From positions 27,983,268-28,047,267 of the forward strand of contig NC_080074.1 in assembly GCF_949987535.1 (NCBI RefSeq): a DNA stretch of 64,000 bases, given 5' to 3'. How positions within the stretch are numbered: position 1 is the stretch's first letter; each line of letters begins with the position of its first letter. The notes under the pieces are model-generated. The model ran no database searches and was not told the DNA's origin. It saw only the letters and a list, made by a program, of their open reading frames with translations. This stretch comes from Balaenoptera acutorostrata. Its lineage: Eukaryota > Chordata > Mammalia > Artiodactyla > Balaenopteridae. Positions 10,561-21,907 of the stretch are shown piece by piece. The position numbers were made by a program, and so were the translations under genes.

Positions 10561-11810
10561 AAATTTCAGGAAGCCTGGGCCACCATTTTTACGCTGAACC
10601 CAGTGAGTTACCCATAAAAGTAGAAAGATAGTTTCCAGAATGACAAGGGATGGGAGCTGACTTCCTTTAGTGTTCTCCATTGTTTACAGAACAGCCTATA
10701 CGTAAGACTCAGAGTCCTGTGTCAGGTTGCGCCTCCCCCTGCCCCCCATGGTCTTTGGCTTTTTCTCGGCATCTGTCCCCCTCCCCACTCTTGTAAGGCC
10801 CCTGCTCCAGAAGCCTCTGTTATCTCCTAAACCTAGCCTTCCTTCATCCCTTCATGCGAGGCAGGCAGCCAGCATCACTGCCCCAGTTTCACAGACAGAG
10901 CAACTGAGTCATTTTTCTATTGTTACTACACCAAAGTTAACCAGTGAGTCATTCTAAAGTCCTAGAACTGGATCCTAATTCTTGTTCCTGACATCATTCA
11001 CAGAGCTGAATTACACCGAAGGTTCAAGAGGATGTTGGCCTTCGAACAGCTCAGAAAGGAACGCATTTCATGTGACTGAGTCAAAAACAAGGATTAACTC
11101 TCTCTTGAAATCTGCAGACCTGAAAAATAAAAAGGGGAGAAACGTATCTGTGTAACATCATTATCATACCAAAAGTATTCTTAACCGCTCTCTAAATGCT
11201 CCACAAATTCTCTGGTTCATGGCTTCCTTAGTACTAGGTTTTTAAATAGAAAATATCTTATTTGCAGTTGACGCAATCAATTTTCTTCATCTTATGACAG
11301 ACACTTATGTGAATTTAGATGAGAGGAAACTAAATTTATTTCCTTCTTTTCACAAGAGAATCTTTAAAGTATCTGGCAGGAAAGAAATGAGCTCGCTCAT
11401 GTAATAAAATTAGTAACCCAAACCATTCCAAACACACACTGTTCATATTTAGTAGAGAGATGCTTTTTATGTAGCATTTTCTGCATAGCTTAGAATTTCC
11501 TAAATTTTTTCCTTTCCTTGTGTTTTTCTTTGCATCACATGTCACCCTACTTATTCATCTTGTCACCCGCCCTGCCCCCAACCAGCAAAGTTGATGAGAG
11601 GCACAAGGTGTGTCTGCAGTAGTAACTTTGGATTTAAAAGTAGCTACAGCATCAGTTTGAAGGCAAGTTATAGCTTTTGTCCATTAAACTTGGTGATTTT
11701 ATCCTTTGTTTCATAGCTATGGGAGAAGGGAAAATTTTGGAAAGCAGAAATAGGATTTCTAACTGGGAATACAGGAATCCTCAAAGCTGCCTTTCTAAAA
11801 ATTATCACCT
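10561..11810. other. No gene or confident repeat seen
   Basis: Includes a weak MIR-like patch at about 10885-10975 ('ccccagtttcacagacag'). A 76-codon plus-strand frame at 10727-10957 is proline-rich and has no domain, so it is not called. Confidence 0.4.
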
Positions 11811-11811
11811 T

Positions 11812-11945
11812 CACGAACCTTTCAGACTCTACCCCAGACACCTTGAGCCAGGATCCTCAAAAATGGGCCCTGGGAATCTGCATTTTCACACGCTTCCTAG
11901 GTGGTTCTTATATCCACTAAAATCTCCAGAGTCCCTACTTTGAGG
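11812..11945. mobile_element. hAT-Charlie MITE, MER5A-like
   Basis: Shows 'ctctaccccagacacc', 'gggccctgggaatctgca' and a 'ccctactttgaggg' right end, in the order of MER5A. The left end is missing or degraded. Non-autonomous, with no coding capacity. Confidence 0.65.
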
Positions 11946-12094
11946 GGGTCCATGGCTGGTCTTCAGGGGCGCTGTGAAGCCCCTTGATGTGTATGCAAAG
12001 TGTGGTGTGTGTGCATATGTGCATTTTTCTGAGGGAGCTTCTCAAAGGGATCGGTGACCCTGGAAAAGCTTAAGGATGTAAATTGACAATGATT

Positions 12095-12875
12095 GTTAAA
12101 AAAAAAAAGCCCAATCTCACTTATTAGTGAACAGGAAAATGAAAGTTAAAACGAAAATGATCACTTTGCACCCACAGATTTTTGAAAAATCTGACACTGT
12201 AGTTGGCAAAGATATAGAAAAGTAGGAATTTTTATACATTGCTTATGATTACAGACATTTTGGGGAGCAATTTGACAATAACTAGTAAAACTCAAAATAC
12301 ATTCTCTTTACAACCCAGCAAATCCACTTTTAAGTAAAAACAAACTCTTGAAAATAGTGAGCATGACTTGTTTAAGGATATCCTATAGGATATTGTTTAA
12401 AATTGACAAAAATTGGAAATAACCTAAATATCCACTAATAGGGGAATAGATAAGTAAAATGTAGTATAATCAGTGATAGATTACTATAAAGTAATTACAG
12501 GGAATGGTCTAAGTCTATATATTAATAATAATGAAAATAATAATAGTAGTTACTTACATGGTCTTTACTGGCTTTAGGTTTACTAAAATCTTTTCATATA
12601 TTAACCAAAAAAGCTGAATCTCAAAACATAACATTGAGTGAAAAAAGTGCACAAGAAAATGATGCAACATTGTGATACTACTTATGTTTAAAAGTACAAA
12701 ATAATATTTATATGGCTTATCAGTACATATGTAGTAAAAATATTAAAACATGGATTTCACAAATATACACAAAATTCTCTATATTGGTAGTCCAGGGTGG
12801 CACTAGGGAGGATTTATAAGACTGGGGTAATTTTGGTCTACTTCAACTTTATCAGATATATGTTATTTTCAAAAG
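12095..12875 (+). mobile_element. Old L1 (L1M-type), ORF2 end plus 3' UTR
   Basis: Sense L1 spanning the decayed ORF2 C-terminal region ('attggaaataacctaaata', then 'tccactaataggggaatag') and 3' UTR ('acatatgtagtaaaaata', 'acttcaactttatcag'). Stops and indels break every frame. At about 12535-12605 a MIR-like patch ('agtagttacttacatgg') interrupts the homology. Confidence 0.75.
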
Positions 12876-12916
12876 ACCTATTAATGAACACTTATATGAT
12901 ACAAGACCAATTAGGA

Positions 12917-13277
12917 AGGTGTGATGGTTAATTTTATGTGTCAACTTGACTGGGCTAAGGAATACCCAGAGAGCTGGTAAAACATTATTTCTGTCTGTGA
13001 GGGTGTTTCTGGAAGAGATTAGCATTTGAATCAGGGGACTGAGTAAAGATCACCCTCACCAGTGTTAGGTGGGCATTGTCCAATTCCTTGAGGGCATGAA
13101 TAAAACAAAAAGGCACAGAAAGGGCAAATTTGCTCTCTGCCTGAACTGGGACATCCATCTTCTCCTGCCCTCAGACACTAGCACTCTGATTCTTGGGCTT
13201 TCAGACTCAGACTCAAACTTATACCACTGGCCTCTCAATTTTCAGATCTACTCAGAATTCACAACATTCAGGGAGTA
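12917..13277 (+). mobile_element. MLT2-type LTR (ERVL), 3' truncated
   Basis: Starts 'tggttaattttatgtgtcaa' and continues 'cttgactgggctaagg', 'ctgtgagggtgtttctgg' and 'catttgaatcaggggac', the MLT2 LTR order. The distal part with the poly(A) signal is missing or unrecognisable. No internal ERVL sequence adjoins it. Confidence 0.8.
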
Positions 13278-13589
13278 AAGGGCTTGGTGTTGCCAGGCAT
13301 GTGCCTTAAACTTAAGATTGGGAAAACTGGGAAAACTCAAAATATGCAATTTTGATTTAACAAAAGCAAGATCCCCGTCCCCTCAAATCCTACACCCCCT
13401 CCATATAGAAAAAAAAGGAGAAGGAAAAAGGGTTAGAAAAAAAATTAGTAATGGTTACTCAGGGAATTCTCCTTTCAACCAGATTTCAAATTTAGAGCAC
13501 TTTACCTCCCACTTCTCTGTCCTCTTTGTCTACAAGATTAAGTGGACCTATAAAGATCTCCATATTTGGTCACAACATCCTCCCAGTTC

Positions 13590-13850
13590 ACCCCACCCAC
13601 ATGGTTCTTCCCCTTTCATTTTTCTGCAGCCAACTTTTGCCCATGCCACTTCCTTTGACTTCTCTCTGACTCTGCTTGACTGGGAAAGCCCAACCATCCT
13701 TCAAGAACCAGCTCAAATATCATCTCCTCTGTTAAGGCTCCCCTGAAAGAGGAGTGGCACAGTCACCCTTTATACACCCAGTTATTCACCCCACCTATGC
13801 TTACCAAGTGCTGTCAATGCCCTTTAGCCAAAGACCACCAGGAACATGCT
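13590..13850 (+). mobile_element. L2 LINE fragment
   Basis: Sense L2 near its 3' UTR: 'ttgcccatgccacttcc', 'caagaaccagctcaaatatc' and 'aaggctcccctgaaag' correspond to the L2 block that precedes its 3' tail. Strongly diverged. Confidence 0.6.
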
Positions 13851-14515
13851 GACAATGAAGCAAGATGGGCTTCTTACTCATTGATGGAGGGAGAACATAC
13901 TCCTTGGGGAACCATGGGGTGTCTCAGTAACAGAGTGTTAGGAAGAACTTATAAGATTTGAGCTTCAGTTGGGTAATTTGGGGAGGGTCTGAGATATCGA
14001 GGATCCATTCTAGATTGGAAGCCACCAGAGAGCAAGGGCAATCCTATGATTGGGTGGCACAGCGACCCTTTTCTTGTTTCTGCATAGACAAAGTTATACA
14101 GTGGCCTTGTTTTGTTTCATTCTATCATGGTTCGGAGTAAGCTTGTCTGAGGTTGGTGTTCTGTGAAATTGTTTATGTCCAACTTGGGAACAAAATTGCT
14201 GGGCTATGAGCGTCAGACCAGCCTGTAATGCTTTTGGGCTCCGGCTGTGGTTATTTCCAGATGTCAGGGGCTGCTTTCTTTCTTTCTCAGCACCTACAAT
14301 GTACCAGTCATTGGACTGTGATATTGTACATTTGTCTTTTACATCACTCAGCATGTTGTATTGTGTAGCAGATAGTGTGGTTACCTCTCAAGATCCATTC
14401 TAACCCTTTCCCACAGTGGGGCAGCCATGGGATGTCAGTGAGACTGACACCATCTCTGGCTTCAATGATGAGCTCCGATTTGTCTAGAACATCCCAGTGA
14501 CTGGTTCAAGGATGG
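13851..14515. other. No gene or nameable repeat seen
   Basis: Mixed-composition sequence. Short overlapping frames of 60-86 codons on both strands have no domain and overlap each other. Confidence 0.45.
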
Positions 14516-14850
14516 GCATTGCAGGTGGGGTTTCCTGGAAATAGACACTGAGATTTGCATGCAGGAGATTTGGTGGAGAGATGCTCACAGGAACAATGTA
14601 ATGGAGCAATGGAAGCTCGATGAGGCAGAGGGAAATGTTGTGGTTGCAAAAAGAGCCTCCCTTGATCCCCCACGTGAGCTCTGGAGCTGGGATAGCCCTT
14701 CAGAGATGTCTGAATTGAGGTAGGGCTTTCGTACCAACCCATTAACCTGTCCTTCAAGGCAATTTCTTCCCAAGAGGAGCAGGCAGCTCCTTTTGGCAAG
14801 GGCAATGCCTGGGGAGGAACTCAGCTGTGAACCATCAACAGCAACCCCTT
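14516..14850 (+). repeat. Unassigned interspersed repeat, copy 1
   Basis: Shares an ordered series of motifs with 50600-50960: 'actgagatttgcatgcagg' against 'actgagatttccaagcagg', then 'agctctggagctgggata' in both, followed by 'cccttca'. Same strand, same spacing within small indels, and about 36 kb apart. It looks like an old dispersed repeat, possibly a retroviral internal region. I could not name the family. Confidence 0.6.
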
Positions 14851-15599
14851 CCAGCAGTGGGGGGGGATGAGAATTTCAATCCTGAAAAGATCTGGTTAGT
14901 ATAGCCATTGTAATGGACAAATATAAACAAGCTATTTTCTTGTCTTGCTAATAATTTCACCTTCCAGAGAAAAGGTTTTTGGTGCTAATTCTATCCAACA
15001 AGGAGCACTTGGTAGGTGAAATGAAGAGCCATGGGGGACAAGTTACTATTACTTATTTAACACATTGCCCAAGGCTAAGCCAGCTGGGAGTACCATTTTT
15101 TGGGGTACAGTGATTATTTCAGGGGAGCTCAGGAATTTTTTTGATGATTAAGGGAAGAGAAGCTTGTTCTTCTACTAGACACTAGCAAGAAAGTATACAG
15201 TCCCAGTTTCTGGTTGCATCATCAGGACAAAACCAGCACACAGAGGTTGGAAGAACCACAAGACTTGTAGAGAAATGAGGGTGGCAATGGTGTGTTGGAG
15301 CTAGCCTGCATCAGCCCAGAGATGGATATGTACATCTTGTCCCAATTCTGTGTTCAGTGACTTCATATTGGTAGCTTGAAATAAACAGGCCATGGTGGGA
15401 GTATTTACAACATGGATATTGGCAAACACTATAAATCAAAGCTTTGTTCTCTGGAGAGTCAGTGAGTTGTTAGAGACATTCCAGCACACCACTGAAGGAG
15501 CCCAAATCAAACCATTCCTGAAGTCTACCCTACCTCTGGACCTTTAAATTATGTGAGTCAATAGACTCTATTATATAAGCTATTTTGACTCCTAATTAT
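14851..15599. other. No gene or nameable repeat seen
   Basis: AT-rich sequence without long frames. It may continue the unassigned repeat to its left, but no second copy of this part was found in the window. Confidence 0.4.
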
Positions 15600-15735
15600 C
15601 ACATACAATTTATCTGTTTGCACATTTGTTTTCTCCAATAAGCTGAAAGCTTCCTAAAAGTCAGAGAACATACTTATCTTTGAATTTTCAGTGCTTAGAA
15701 CACACTCAGTATCCAATTGAATAAACGAAGCAAAA
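15600..15735 (+). mobile_element. L2 LINE 3' end
   Basis: Sense L2 3' end: 'gctgaaagcttcctaaaag', 'agtgcttagaacacactcag' and 'caattgaataaacgaa' mirror the terminal L2 block and its degraded tail. Confidence 0.65.
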
Positions 15736-16610
15736 TGATCCTTGAACTGAAAAGGACTGAGCAAGAATTGATAAAAGAGAAGTAAAAGTATTTAAGGTGA
15801 GTGAAAGTACAGGTGTTCAAATAGTCCATTCTTCTGGCCTAAACAAATTACGTACCACAGCTGAGGGAACTTTGAGAAGTTGTGGATATGGGAGAGAAGG
15901 TGAAAGATAAGATAGGCAAATGCACATCTGATTTTTCAAGAAGGAGAAAAGTGAAAGTGGATTCTTTCAAGAAGGAGGAAAGTGAATTCAAGCTGTATAG
16001 TTTCCTGATTACCTCATGTCAGGTTCTAGAAGAGATCACTGAAATGTTGGCTAGACAAGAAGAGGAAACAGTGTTCACTGATGATCAGGACATGCTCATT
16101 AATAATGAAAGAAATGCAAAACTAGAATGGTCACAGGTTTGCCTGATGAGACATGGCCATAGAATTAAATTTAATAGGGATAATTGAAAGACACTTATAA
16201 TTGGGTCCAAAACGCCAACAGCACACTTTCAGGATGTGACATGGCTTAGCAGCAATGTGTATAACAAAGGCTGAGAGATTTTATTTGACAATATATCCAA
16301 CATGAGTCATTGATGTGATGTGACCACCAGGAAAGCTGCTGCCATGCTGGATTGTGTTAAATGAAGCTTAGTTTGGTCTGGCAACTTACTGATTGATGTC
16401 CAGGTCTCATCTGATGACCCAAACAGAAACAGATCCTGCTTGAACACCATTTTGAATAATTTGTTCTCCTTCCTCCCTCAAACCTGGCAGTCTTATTGAG
16501 AAACCAGTGTGTGTGATTCAGTCAGGGGTAGTACCTGCTTATGAATCACGTTTGTGGTTGCACGGAGAGCTAGGTCCACCCAGATTCAGGTGATCTGACA
16601 AACTAATCAT
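15736..16610. other. Unassigned; contains a 101-codon open frame
   Basis: A plus-strand frame at 15882-16187 encodes a lysine- and glutamate-rich 101-residue product that begins MDMGEKVKDK. No domain, splice context or poly(A) feature supports it, and its charged composition follows from the local GA-rich sequence. I do not call it a gene. The rest of the block shows no nameable repeat. Confidence 0.4.
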
Positions 16611-16611
16611 T

Positions 16612-16735
16612 TGCCATTACTGTGCTGTAAAAATTACAGAGGCTTTGTGGTATGTTACTATCTGATAGAGCTGGTCTCCTTGCATAGGTCTTCCTTTTCA
16701 GTGTTTTTGAGAAGATTTTCGATGGTGTTGATGAT
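16612..16735 (-). mobile_element. Old L1 ORF2 fragment, antisense
   Basis: The plus strand reads 'ttgccattactgtgctg', 'ggctttgtggtatgttac' and 'tatctgatagagctggtc', resembling antisense L1 ORF2 upstream of the endonuclease/RT junction. Short and diverged. Confidence 0.55.
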
Positions 16736-16831
16736 CTATAGGCTCCTATCATCTCTGGCACCGATGTCTTCATTCCACAGCAGTGGGACATGAGCATGGA
16801 TGGGAAAAGGAAACAGCATCTCTTGGCATTC

Positions 16832-16900
16832 ATCTCTCTCTCTCTCTCACTGTCTCTCTCCCTCTACACACACAAGCACACACACACACGCCCCTCTCTC
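16832..16900. repeat. (TC)n/(CA)n compound microsatellite
   Basis: A TC-rich run passes into CA repeats and back to CCTCTCTC. Confidence 0.9.
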
Positions 16901-16914
16901 AAGGAGACACAGTG

Positions 16915-17120
16915 AACGTGGGCTCTGGTATCTGACAGCCACAGCCCTAACTTCCATTTCTGGCTCAGCTGCTCATTAGCTTTGATCCTTGACAAGTTCT
17001 CTAAAATCCCTAAGCCTCATCTGTAAAGTGGGAAGAGGATGCCTTCCTCAGAGTGAGGATGAAGGGAAATGGTACATGGAAAGCACGTAGTACAGGGAAG
17101 AGTCTCCATGTATGGCAGCC
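16915..17120 (-). mobile_element. MIR SINE, antisense
   Basis: Antisense MIR: 'tgggctctggtatctgac', 'ctggctcagctgctcatt', 'cctaagcctcatctgtaaag' and 'gaaagcacgtagtacaggg'. Confidence 0.75.
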
Positions 17121-17231
17121 ATGTTTGCTGTTGTGCTTGTAGCAGACGTTGCTTTGTTATTATAGTTCTGTTTTTATTGTAATTATTATCATCTGCAACC
17201 TCCTTCCCTTTATTTCCTTTGTTCTGGTTCA

Positions 17232-17661
17232 TGAATTTGAATGGGAAAACACTGCATCTCTATTTTATCTAAACTTTCCCTGAAACCTAGCTTTTCCTTC
17301 TAGGAAGAACGCAGGCAACAAGCTGCAGTGGTATTAGCACTGTGACTTTGTCGCCATAGAAATCACAGATCTTTTCATAACATCTGATAGTTTTTGCAGG
17401 CATCTCGAACCATTGTTTTCTCCCATCGCTCTTTGAAATGATGGTAGTCATTTCACCCTTCATCAGCTCTTACTATTTAAAGCATTGATAAAGGAGTACA
17501 AATATCACCATATCACATTATTTAAATGTTTGATAACTATAGCAGTGTAATTGTTTTATTTTACAGTTTTACAAATTTAAAACATTATTCTGAGAAGGGG
17601 TCTGTAGGCTTAACCAGCCTTCCAGAGGGAGCTGTGGCACATTAAAGGTTAAGAATCCCTG
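17232..17661 (+). mobile_element. hAT-Charlie non-autonomous element
   Basis: Landmarks are 'gtggtattagcactgtgac', 'gccatagaaatcacagatc', 'acattattctgagaagggg' and the right end 'aggttaagaatccctg', which matches the hAT-Charlie TIR type. The left TIR is not recognisable, so the left end is truncated or decayed. No transposase frame. Subfamily not assigned. Confidence 0.7.
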
Positions 17662-18079
17662 CCCTGGAGCCATGTTGCTGCTTCGGACTGTCACCTGGGT
17701 TGACTAAAGGGCAGTGAGGGTCATACAAGTCCCCTTGGTCAGTTTACTTCACTTCATTCTATTCATCAGCCCTAAGTCCAGAGTATGTCAGGGCCAGGCA
17801 TGTCCAGAGACCCAGAAGGGGCTGAGTAGGACCCACCCTAACAAGCCCATCTGTTTGACAGGAAGCAGAGTGTCCTGTGGATGGTGGATTAGCCTTGGCA
17901 TTGCATTAATTGGGGAAGGGGGGCACTTGGACATGGAACTTGTTAGTTAGCCAAACACAATAAAGGCAGAAATGAATCACTTGTAACTGGTGGAGGGACC
18001 TGTGGTGCACCAGCAGTTCCTCATTCTGGCTGTCTCTCCCTCTCAGTGCAGGCCTTGCAGTCTACAACCAGTAAGGCTC
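17662..18079. other. No gene or nameable repeat seen
   Basis: Moderate GC sequence with only short frames; nothing supports a gene. Confidence 0.45.
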
Positions 18080-18195
18080 CCCACTTCCTATTCCTTCCTC
18101 TCCCATCTCCACTCCTCTCTTTCCATCTTTGTTTCTGCTTCTCTTTCTCTCTCATTTTTCCCCCTTTTTCTTTCTCTCTAATTCCCTTTGCCCCA
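18080..18195. repeat. Polypyrimidine-rich tract
   Basis: About 115 bp of nearly continuous C/T with TCTC and TTTC units. The overlapping 60-residue frames here are composition artefacts. Confidence 0.8.
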
Positions 18196-18323
18196 CTTCT
18201 TCAGGGAGGAAGCAGTAGAAAATCCCGAATTTAGTCATTGGGCACAGAGTGGATATTCTCTCTGCTTGGCCTTGTGCTCTTGACACTGATCCACTGGGCC
18301 TTTGCTTGCTCCCCTTTCTGTCA

Positions 18324-18350
18324 TCACACACACACATGCACACACACACT
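18324..18350. repeat. (CA)n microsatellite
   Basis: CA dinucleotide run broken once by 'tg'. A second weak CA patch follows at about 18375-18388. Confidence 0.85.
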
Positions 18351-18389
18351 CACTCCATTTCTGTCTCTTCCTGACACACACTCACACCT

Positions 18390-20195
18390 CAGAAAGATTA
18401 TATTTATAATACCCTAGGGCATTTCTAAATACCAGTATTCATTTTGGGAGCACACTTGTTTCTCTTGCTTGGAACAGACTGAATTTTCCACCGGCTCAGA
18501 GTTTTGAAGTTCTTCCGGCTGAGAGAGGAGTGAGAGTCTCCGGGAGACCAGCCACATGTCAGAGTGCTATCAGCTTTTTGCACCGAGGGGTGTGCTCATA
18601 AGAGCAGAAAATTTGCTGAAGGACTCACGGCCACATTTGGCCCAGGCAGCTCGTGTTGTGCCTCTTCAGATAAAACCTGGTGGGGGAAAGGGCATCTGGA
18701 GTAGAGAGACCAGGTGTCAAGTGAGGATGAATCCTACAGGGCTGATAGTTACAGGCCATCAGAATAGATCTATTTCCTAGGAGAAGAGAAGGGTATTAAA
18801 ACCAGTCAATCCCTGAAGGACAAATTATAACTCTCACTCAACTTCTGTGAATTCATCTGAGTGGCAGTTGAAGGCTCTCATTTCTCAAAACTGGACTCAA
18901 AGCTGCCTTTCTGCCTAGGTAGACTTGGGCAATTCCTCTCCTTTTCCTTGTATTTAGCTGTTTCATGAAATATCCTTAAAAGTGTTCAAAGAACAGCCAT
19001 TCCACAAGTAGAGCTATGCCTTGAAATCCTCATTCCTGTGAGAGTTGACTCACTGACTTTAAATTCACACTAAAGTGTGAATGACTAACGTAAGATTCTT
19101 TCCTTTCTTGAAAACAAGTTTATTAAATAAGAAATATGGGAGAGTATGGGAGAGAAAGAGGAGGGGGAGGGAGAGAGAGAGAGAGGCTCAAGTTTGAAAG
19201 GGAATTGGGTAGAGGGACAAAGGAAGGGAATGCTGGAGATTTTATAACTATGCTCAGAGTTGGTCCCAATTAATTTTCTGGAGGCAATTGCTTAGCTTAA
19301 TTCTGGATTTCTCCCCATAAGTTTCTAGCACTCAATTTCAACTAGACGTTACATTGGTTGGTTTTCTTAGCCTCTCATATGAGAAGTTCTTTAGTGGGCA
19401 AGATGGGAAAGTGGCAGGAGAGAAGGGGGAAGTACTAAAATGGATCAGAACCATTGCTCAGAGTATGATGTTTCCTCACCTTCCATGAAATTTCATCAGA
19501 TGTCATTTCAAACCAGAGATAACATGCTCTTCCCTTCTACTTCAGAGCAAACAAATCTTGGGAGAATCCTTTCTGGCTGAGTGCTTCCCCAAGTCATCCT
19601 TCTTTAAGTGGAATTTATGTAACAATTTGATGTTTATTTCTAGTCTGGCTGCCATTTGTTACTTGTATGGGTCACCAAGCAAAGGGGCATAATGTGTCAC
19701 ATGTTCCACATATAAATATCACCTGATTTTAGCAGTTTGTTGAGCTCCAAGGTCAAACGAGAGGTTACCATCAGTGGAAAAGTATCACTTTCAACACAGG
19801 ATGTGCTGTACATATTAGTGACATGCATCACATTAAGCAATTTGTGCAGGTCTCCATGAACTTGTCAGCAGGGTCTGCATAAACTTCACAATGAAATTCA
19901 CTTTGTTGTCAGCGCAAATTTTTAGCACGCCTTGCAAGGAGGGGAAAAAAATGGAAGAGAAGGGGATGGGTCCCAGAGCACCTTCTGCCATGTGAGGCTT
20001 CTCCCTCTGACATCTGGAAGGGAGGAGGGTGGTTGAGTTCAAGGTCGCTGCCTTCAGACAGAGAGAGGGGAGAGGAGAGTTTTCCTTGGGCTCCGCTCCC
20101 TTTGGGAGGAGAGTGAGGCTCCAGCCCCAGATTGTATAGAAGTAACATAGAAAAATTAGGCTTCACTACTGGAAACAAATTACTTTTCAGTGTTT
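18390..20195. other. 1.8 kb without a nameable transposon
   Basis: No gene seen. The only structured element is a GA-rich tract at about 19140-19187. Frames up to 89 codons occur near 19.9-20.2 kb without domains. The scarcity of recognisable repeats could reflect sequence constraint or simply age. Confidence 0.4.
19140..19187. repeat. GA-rich low-complexity tract
   Basis: Purine-only run ending in a clean (GA)n stretch. Confidence 0.85.
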
Positions 20196-20199
20196 GTAA

Positions 20200-20310
20200 A
20201 TTGTGAATAATAGTACCTTTGGTACAGAGTTGAGAAGTAATGAGATAAACTATGGAAAGTACCTAATATGATACTTGGTTCCTAGTAGTCACTCAATTAT
20301 TATTTGTTTC
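20200..20310 (-). mobile_element. MIR SINE fragment, antisense
   Basis: 'gtgaataatagtacctttgg', 'ggaaagtacctaatatgat' and 'agtagtcactcaattatta' reproduce the 5' half of MIR in reverse complement. Confidence 0.7.
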
Positions 20311-20426
20311 TTTCTGGCTATGACCAGGCATGGCTGGAGGTAGCACCCGGTTCATGGCTGACTTTTCTCGCCAGTATTCCAGCCATCAGACTAATGGAAT
20401 TATATATTGTATCTTTCAGTTTAAAT

Positions 20427-20470
20427 TCCCTCCCTCCCTCCTTCCTTCTCTCCCTCCTTCCCTTCCTTCC
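20427..20470. repeat. (CCTT/CCCT)n polypyrimidine repeat
   Basis: Uninterrupted pyrimidine run just ahead of an antisense L2 3' end, the same arrangement as at 2313-2380. Confidence 0.9.
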
Positions 20471-20479
20471 ATGAGGTTA

Positions 20480-21150
20480 ATTAAGGGTCTGCTATATACC
20501 AAGCGCTAGGAACCTGGGGATGAATCAAACACAGGAGTGCCCATGTACGGAGAAGGCAAACCCAAGCAGTATTAACTTCAGAAGCACCTATTGGGCACTA
20601 TTGGAACCAGGCACAGGGCCAACAAGAAAGAAGTGGTTCCTGCCCACACACAGCTTACTCTTGAAAATGGATGATTATGATAGAGAATAATGAGAGCAAT
20701 AGAGTTCTTGTTACGAGTGCAAAAAGGAGAGAGTTCAACCAGGGGGGTTGGGGAAGGCTTCTCAGGAGAGGCGCCTTTTCCCTGGACACTCAGGGCACAG
20801 TGGGTCAGAACTGTCGAGGCAGACGGGACCCTGGAACGTGCGGGGCTGGGAGTAGCTGTGTTTTGCCCTAGCTGGAATGATCCACACTGACCAACAGCAG
20901 CTGACAGTGGCTGGGGTAGGGTCTGGGGTGCCAAGAGCTCAGGGGGACAATGGGAGGTTGTTGATTAGGGCTGCAACTAGGAAGTTAGATTTGTTAACAG
21001 CTGCTGGAAGATTGGGCAACGAAGTAGTTTTTAACCATTCATTCATTTAGTCAACAAATGTTTTTCTGAGCACCCACTATCTTCTGGAGACTGTGCTGGC
21101 TGCTAGGAATACGGAGGGGAGCAAGGTCCCTGGTTTCCATCTAGTGGGCT
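20480..21150 (-). mobile_element. Antisense L2 3' ends, up to three in series
   Basis: Three 3'-end-like blocks follow each other in the same orientation. They are marked by 'ctatataccaagcgctagg' (about 20494), 'aaccaggcacagggcc' (about 20606) and 'gtcaacaaatgtttttctgagc' (about 21052; quoted in part). The middle block continues into the L2 'ggaaggcttctcaggagagg' region. These may be separate insertions or one rearranged L2. Confidence 0.6.
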
Positions 21151-21710
21151 CTGAGTTTTGGGGTGAATTTCCCTAGGGCAGCAGTTCTTGAAGTGTGTTA
21201 CAGATGCCCCTGGGCACTCAAGGAGGTGTGAAGTGGTACAAAGATGAACACTTTTGATTTTATAAGTTGGCTCTGTTTAGGACGAGCCTAAATAAAAATG
21301 TCTCTGCAAAGGAAATATCCAATAAAAATAGTGTAAGTGACAGGCAGGCACAGCAAAATTTGTGAAGATAGGATGTGAAGGGCTGAAGTTTTGGAAATAT
21401 GCTATTAGGAAAATCTGAATAATTTAGGGACATAAAAACCACAGCAAGTTAGAGATATAATGCCTTTTCCCTTGACTCATCCCCAAAGCCTCACTTTTTA
21501 AGTTGGTGAATGGGTGTCGGGTGCTCAGGGGACCCAGGGGAATCATGGAGTCGCCCCCAAAGAAAGCGTTTGTGCCCTCAGCTCTGTCCACACACCCGTT
21601 CCTCTTTCCTGCCTGTCTTGGGTTCTCTTTGGCCTTGGCAGCATCTATAAGAAGTAACAGGAGGATGTGGGAACGTGTGGGTTGTCCCAGCATAGCACAC
21701 CCGGGAGAGA
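21151..21710. other. No gene or nameable repeat seen
   Basis: A hAT-like opening 'cagcagttcttgaagtgtg' near 21180 was noted, but no matching right end was found. Frames of about 90-99 codons on both strands overlap and lack domains. Confidence 0.4.
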
Positions 21711-21714
21711 GAGT

Positions 21715-21905
21715 GCAGTGCAATGGAAAGGTTCCAGAGACTGGAATCAGGAGATCAAGTGTTCAATCTTAGTTTGCAACAGACTGTGTGTGAATAACGG
21801 TACATCAGTTTTCTCATCTCAAATAGGGAGATAATCACATTTACTCCACCAAATAGAGTTGGTCTGAAGATTATATGAAATCATATATGGGAAAGCTTTT
21901 GTAAA
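21715..21905 (-). mobile_element. MIR SINE, antisense
   Basis: 'ggagatcaagtgttcaatc', 'cagttttctcatctcaaat' and 'agattatatgaaatcatat' follow the antisense MIR order, immediately before the L1. Confidence 0.65.
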
Positions 21906-21907
21906 AA

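Noticed and set aside
15882..16187. 101-codon lysine/glutamate-rich frame
   Set aside because: No domain, no exon framing, no poly(A) context. The charge follows from GA-rich sequence.
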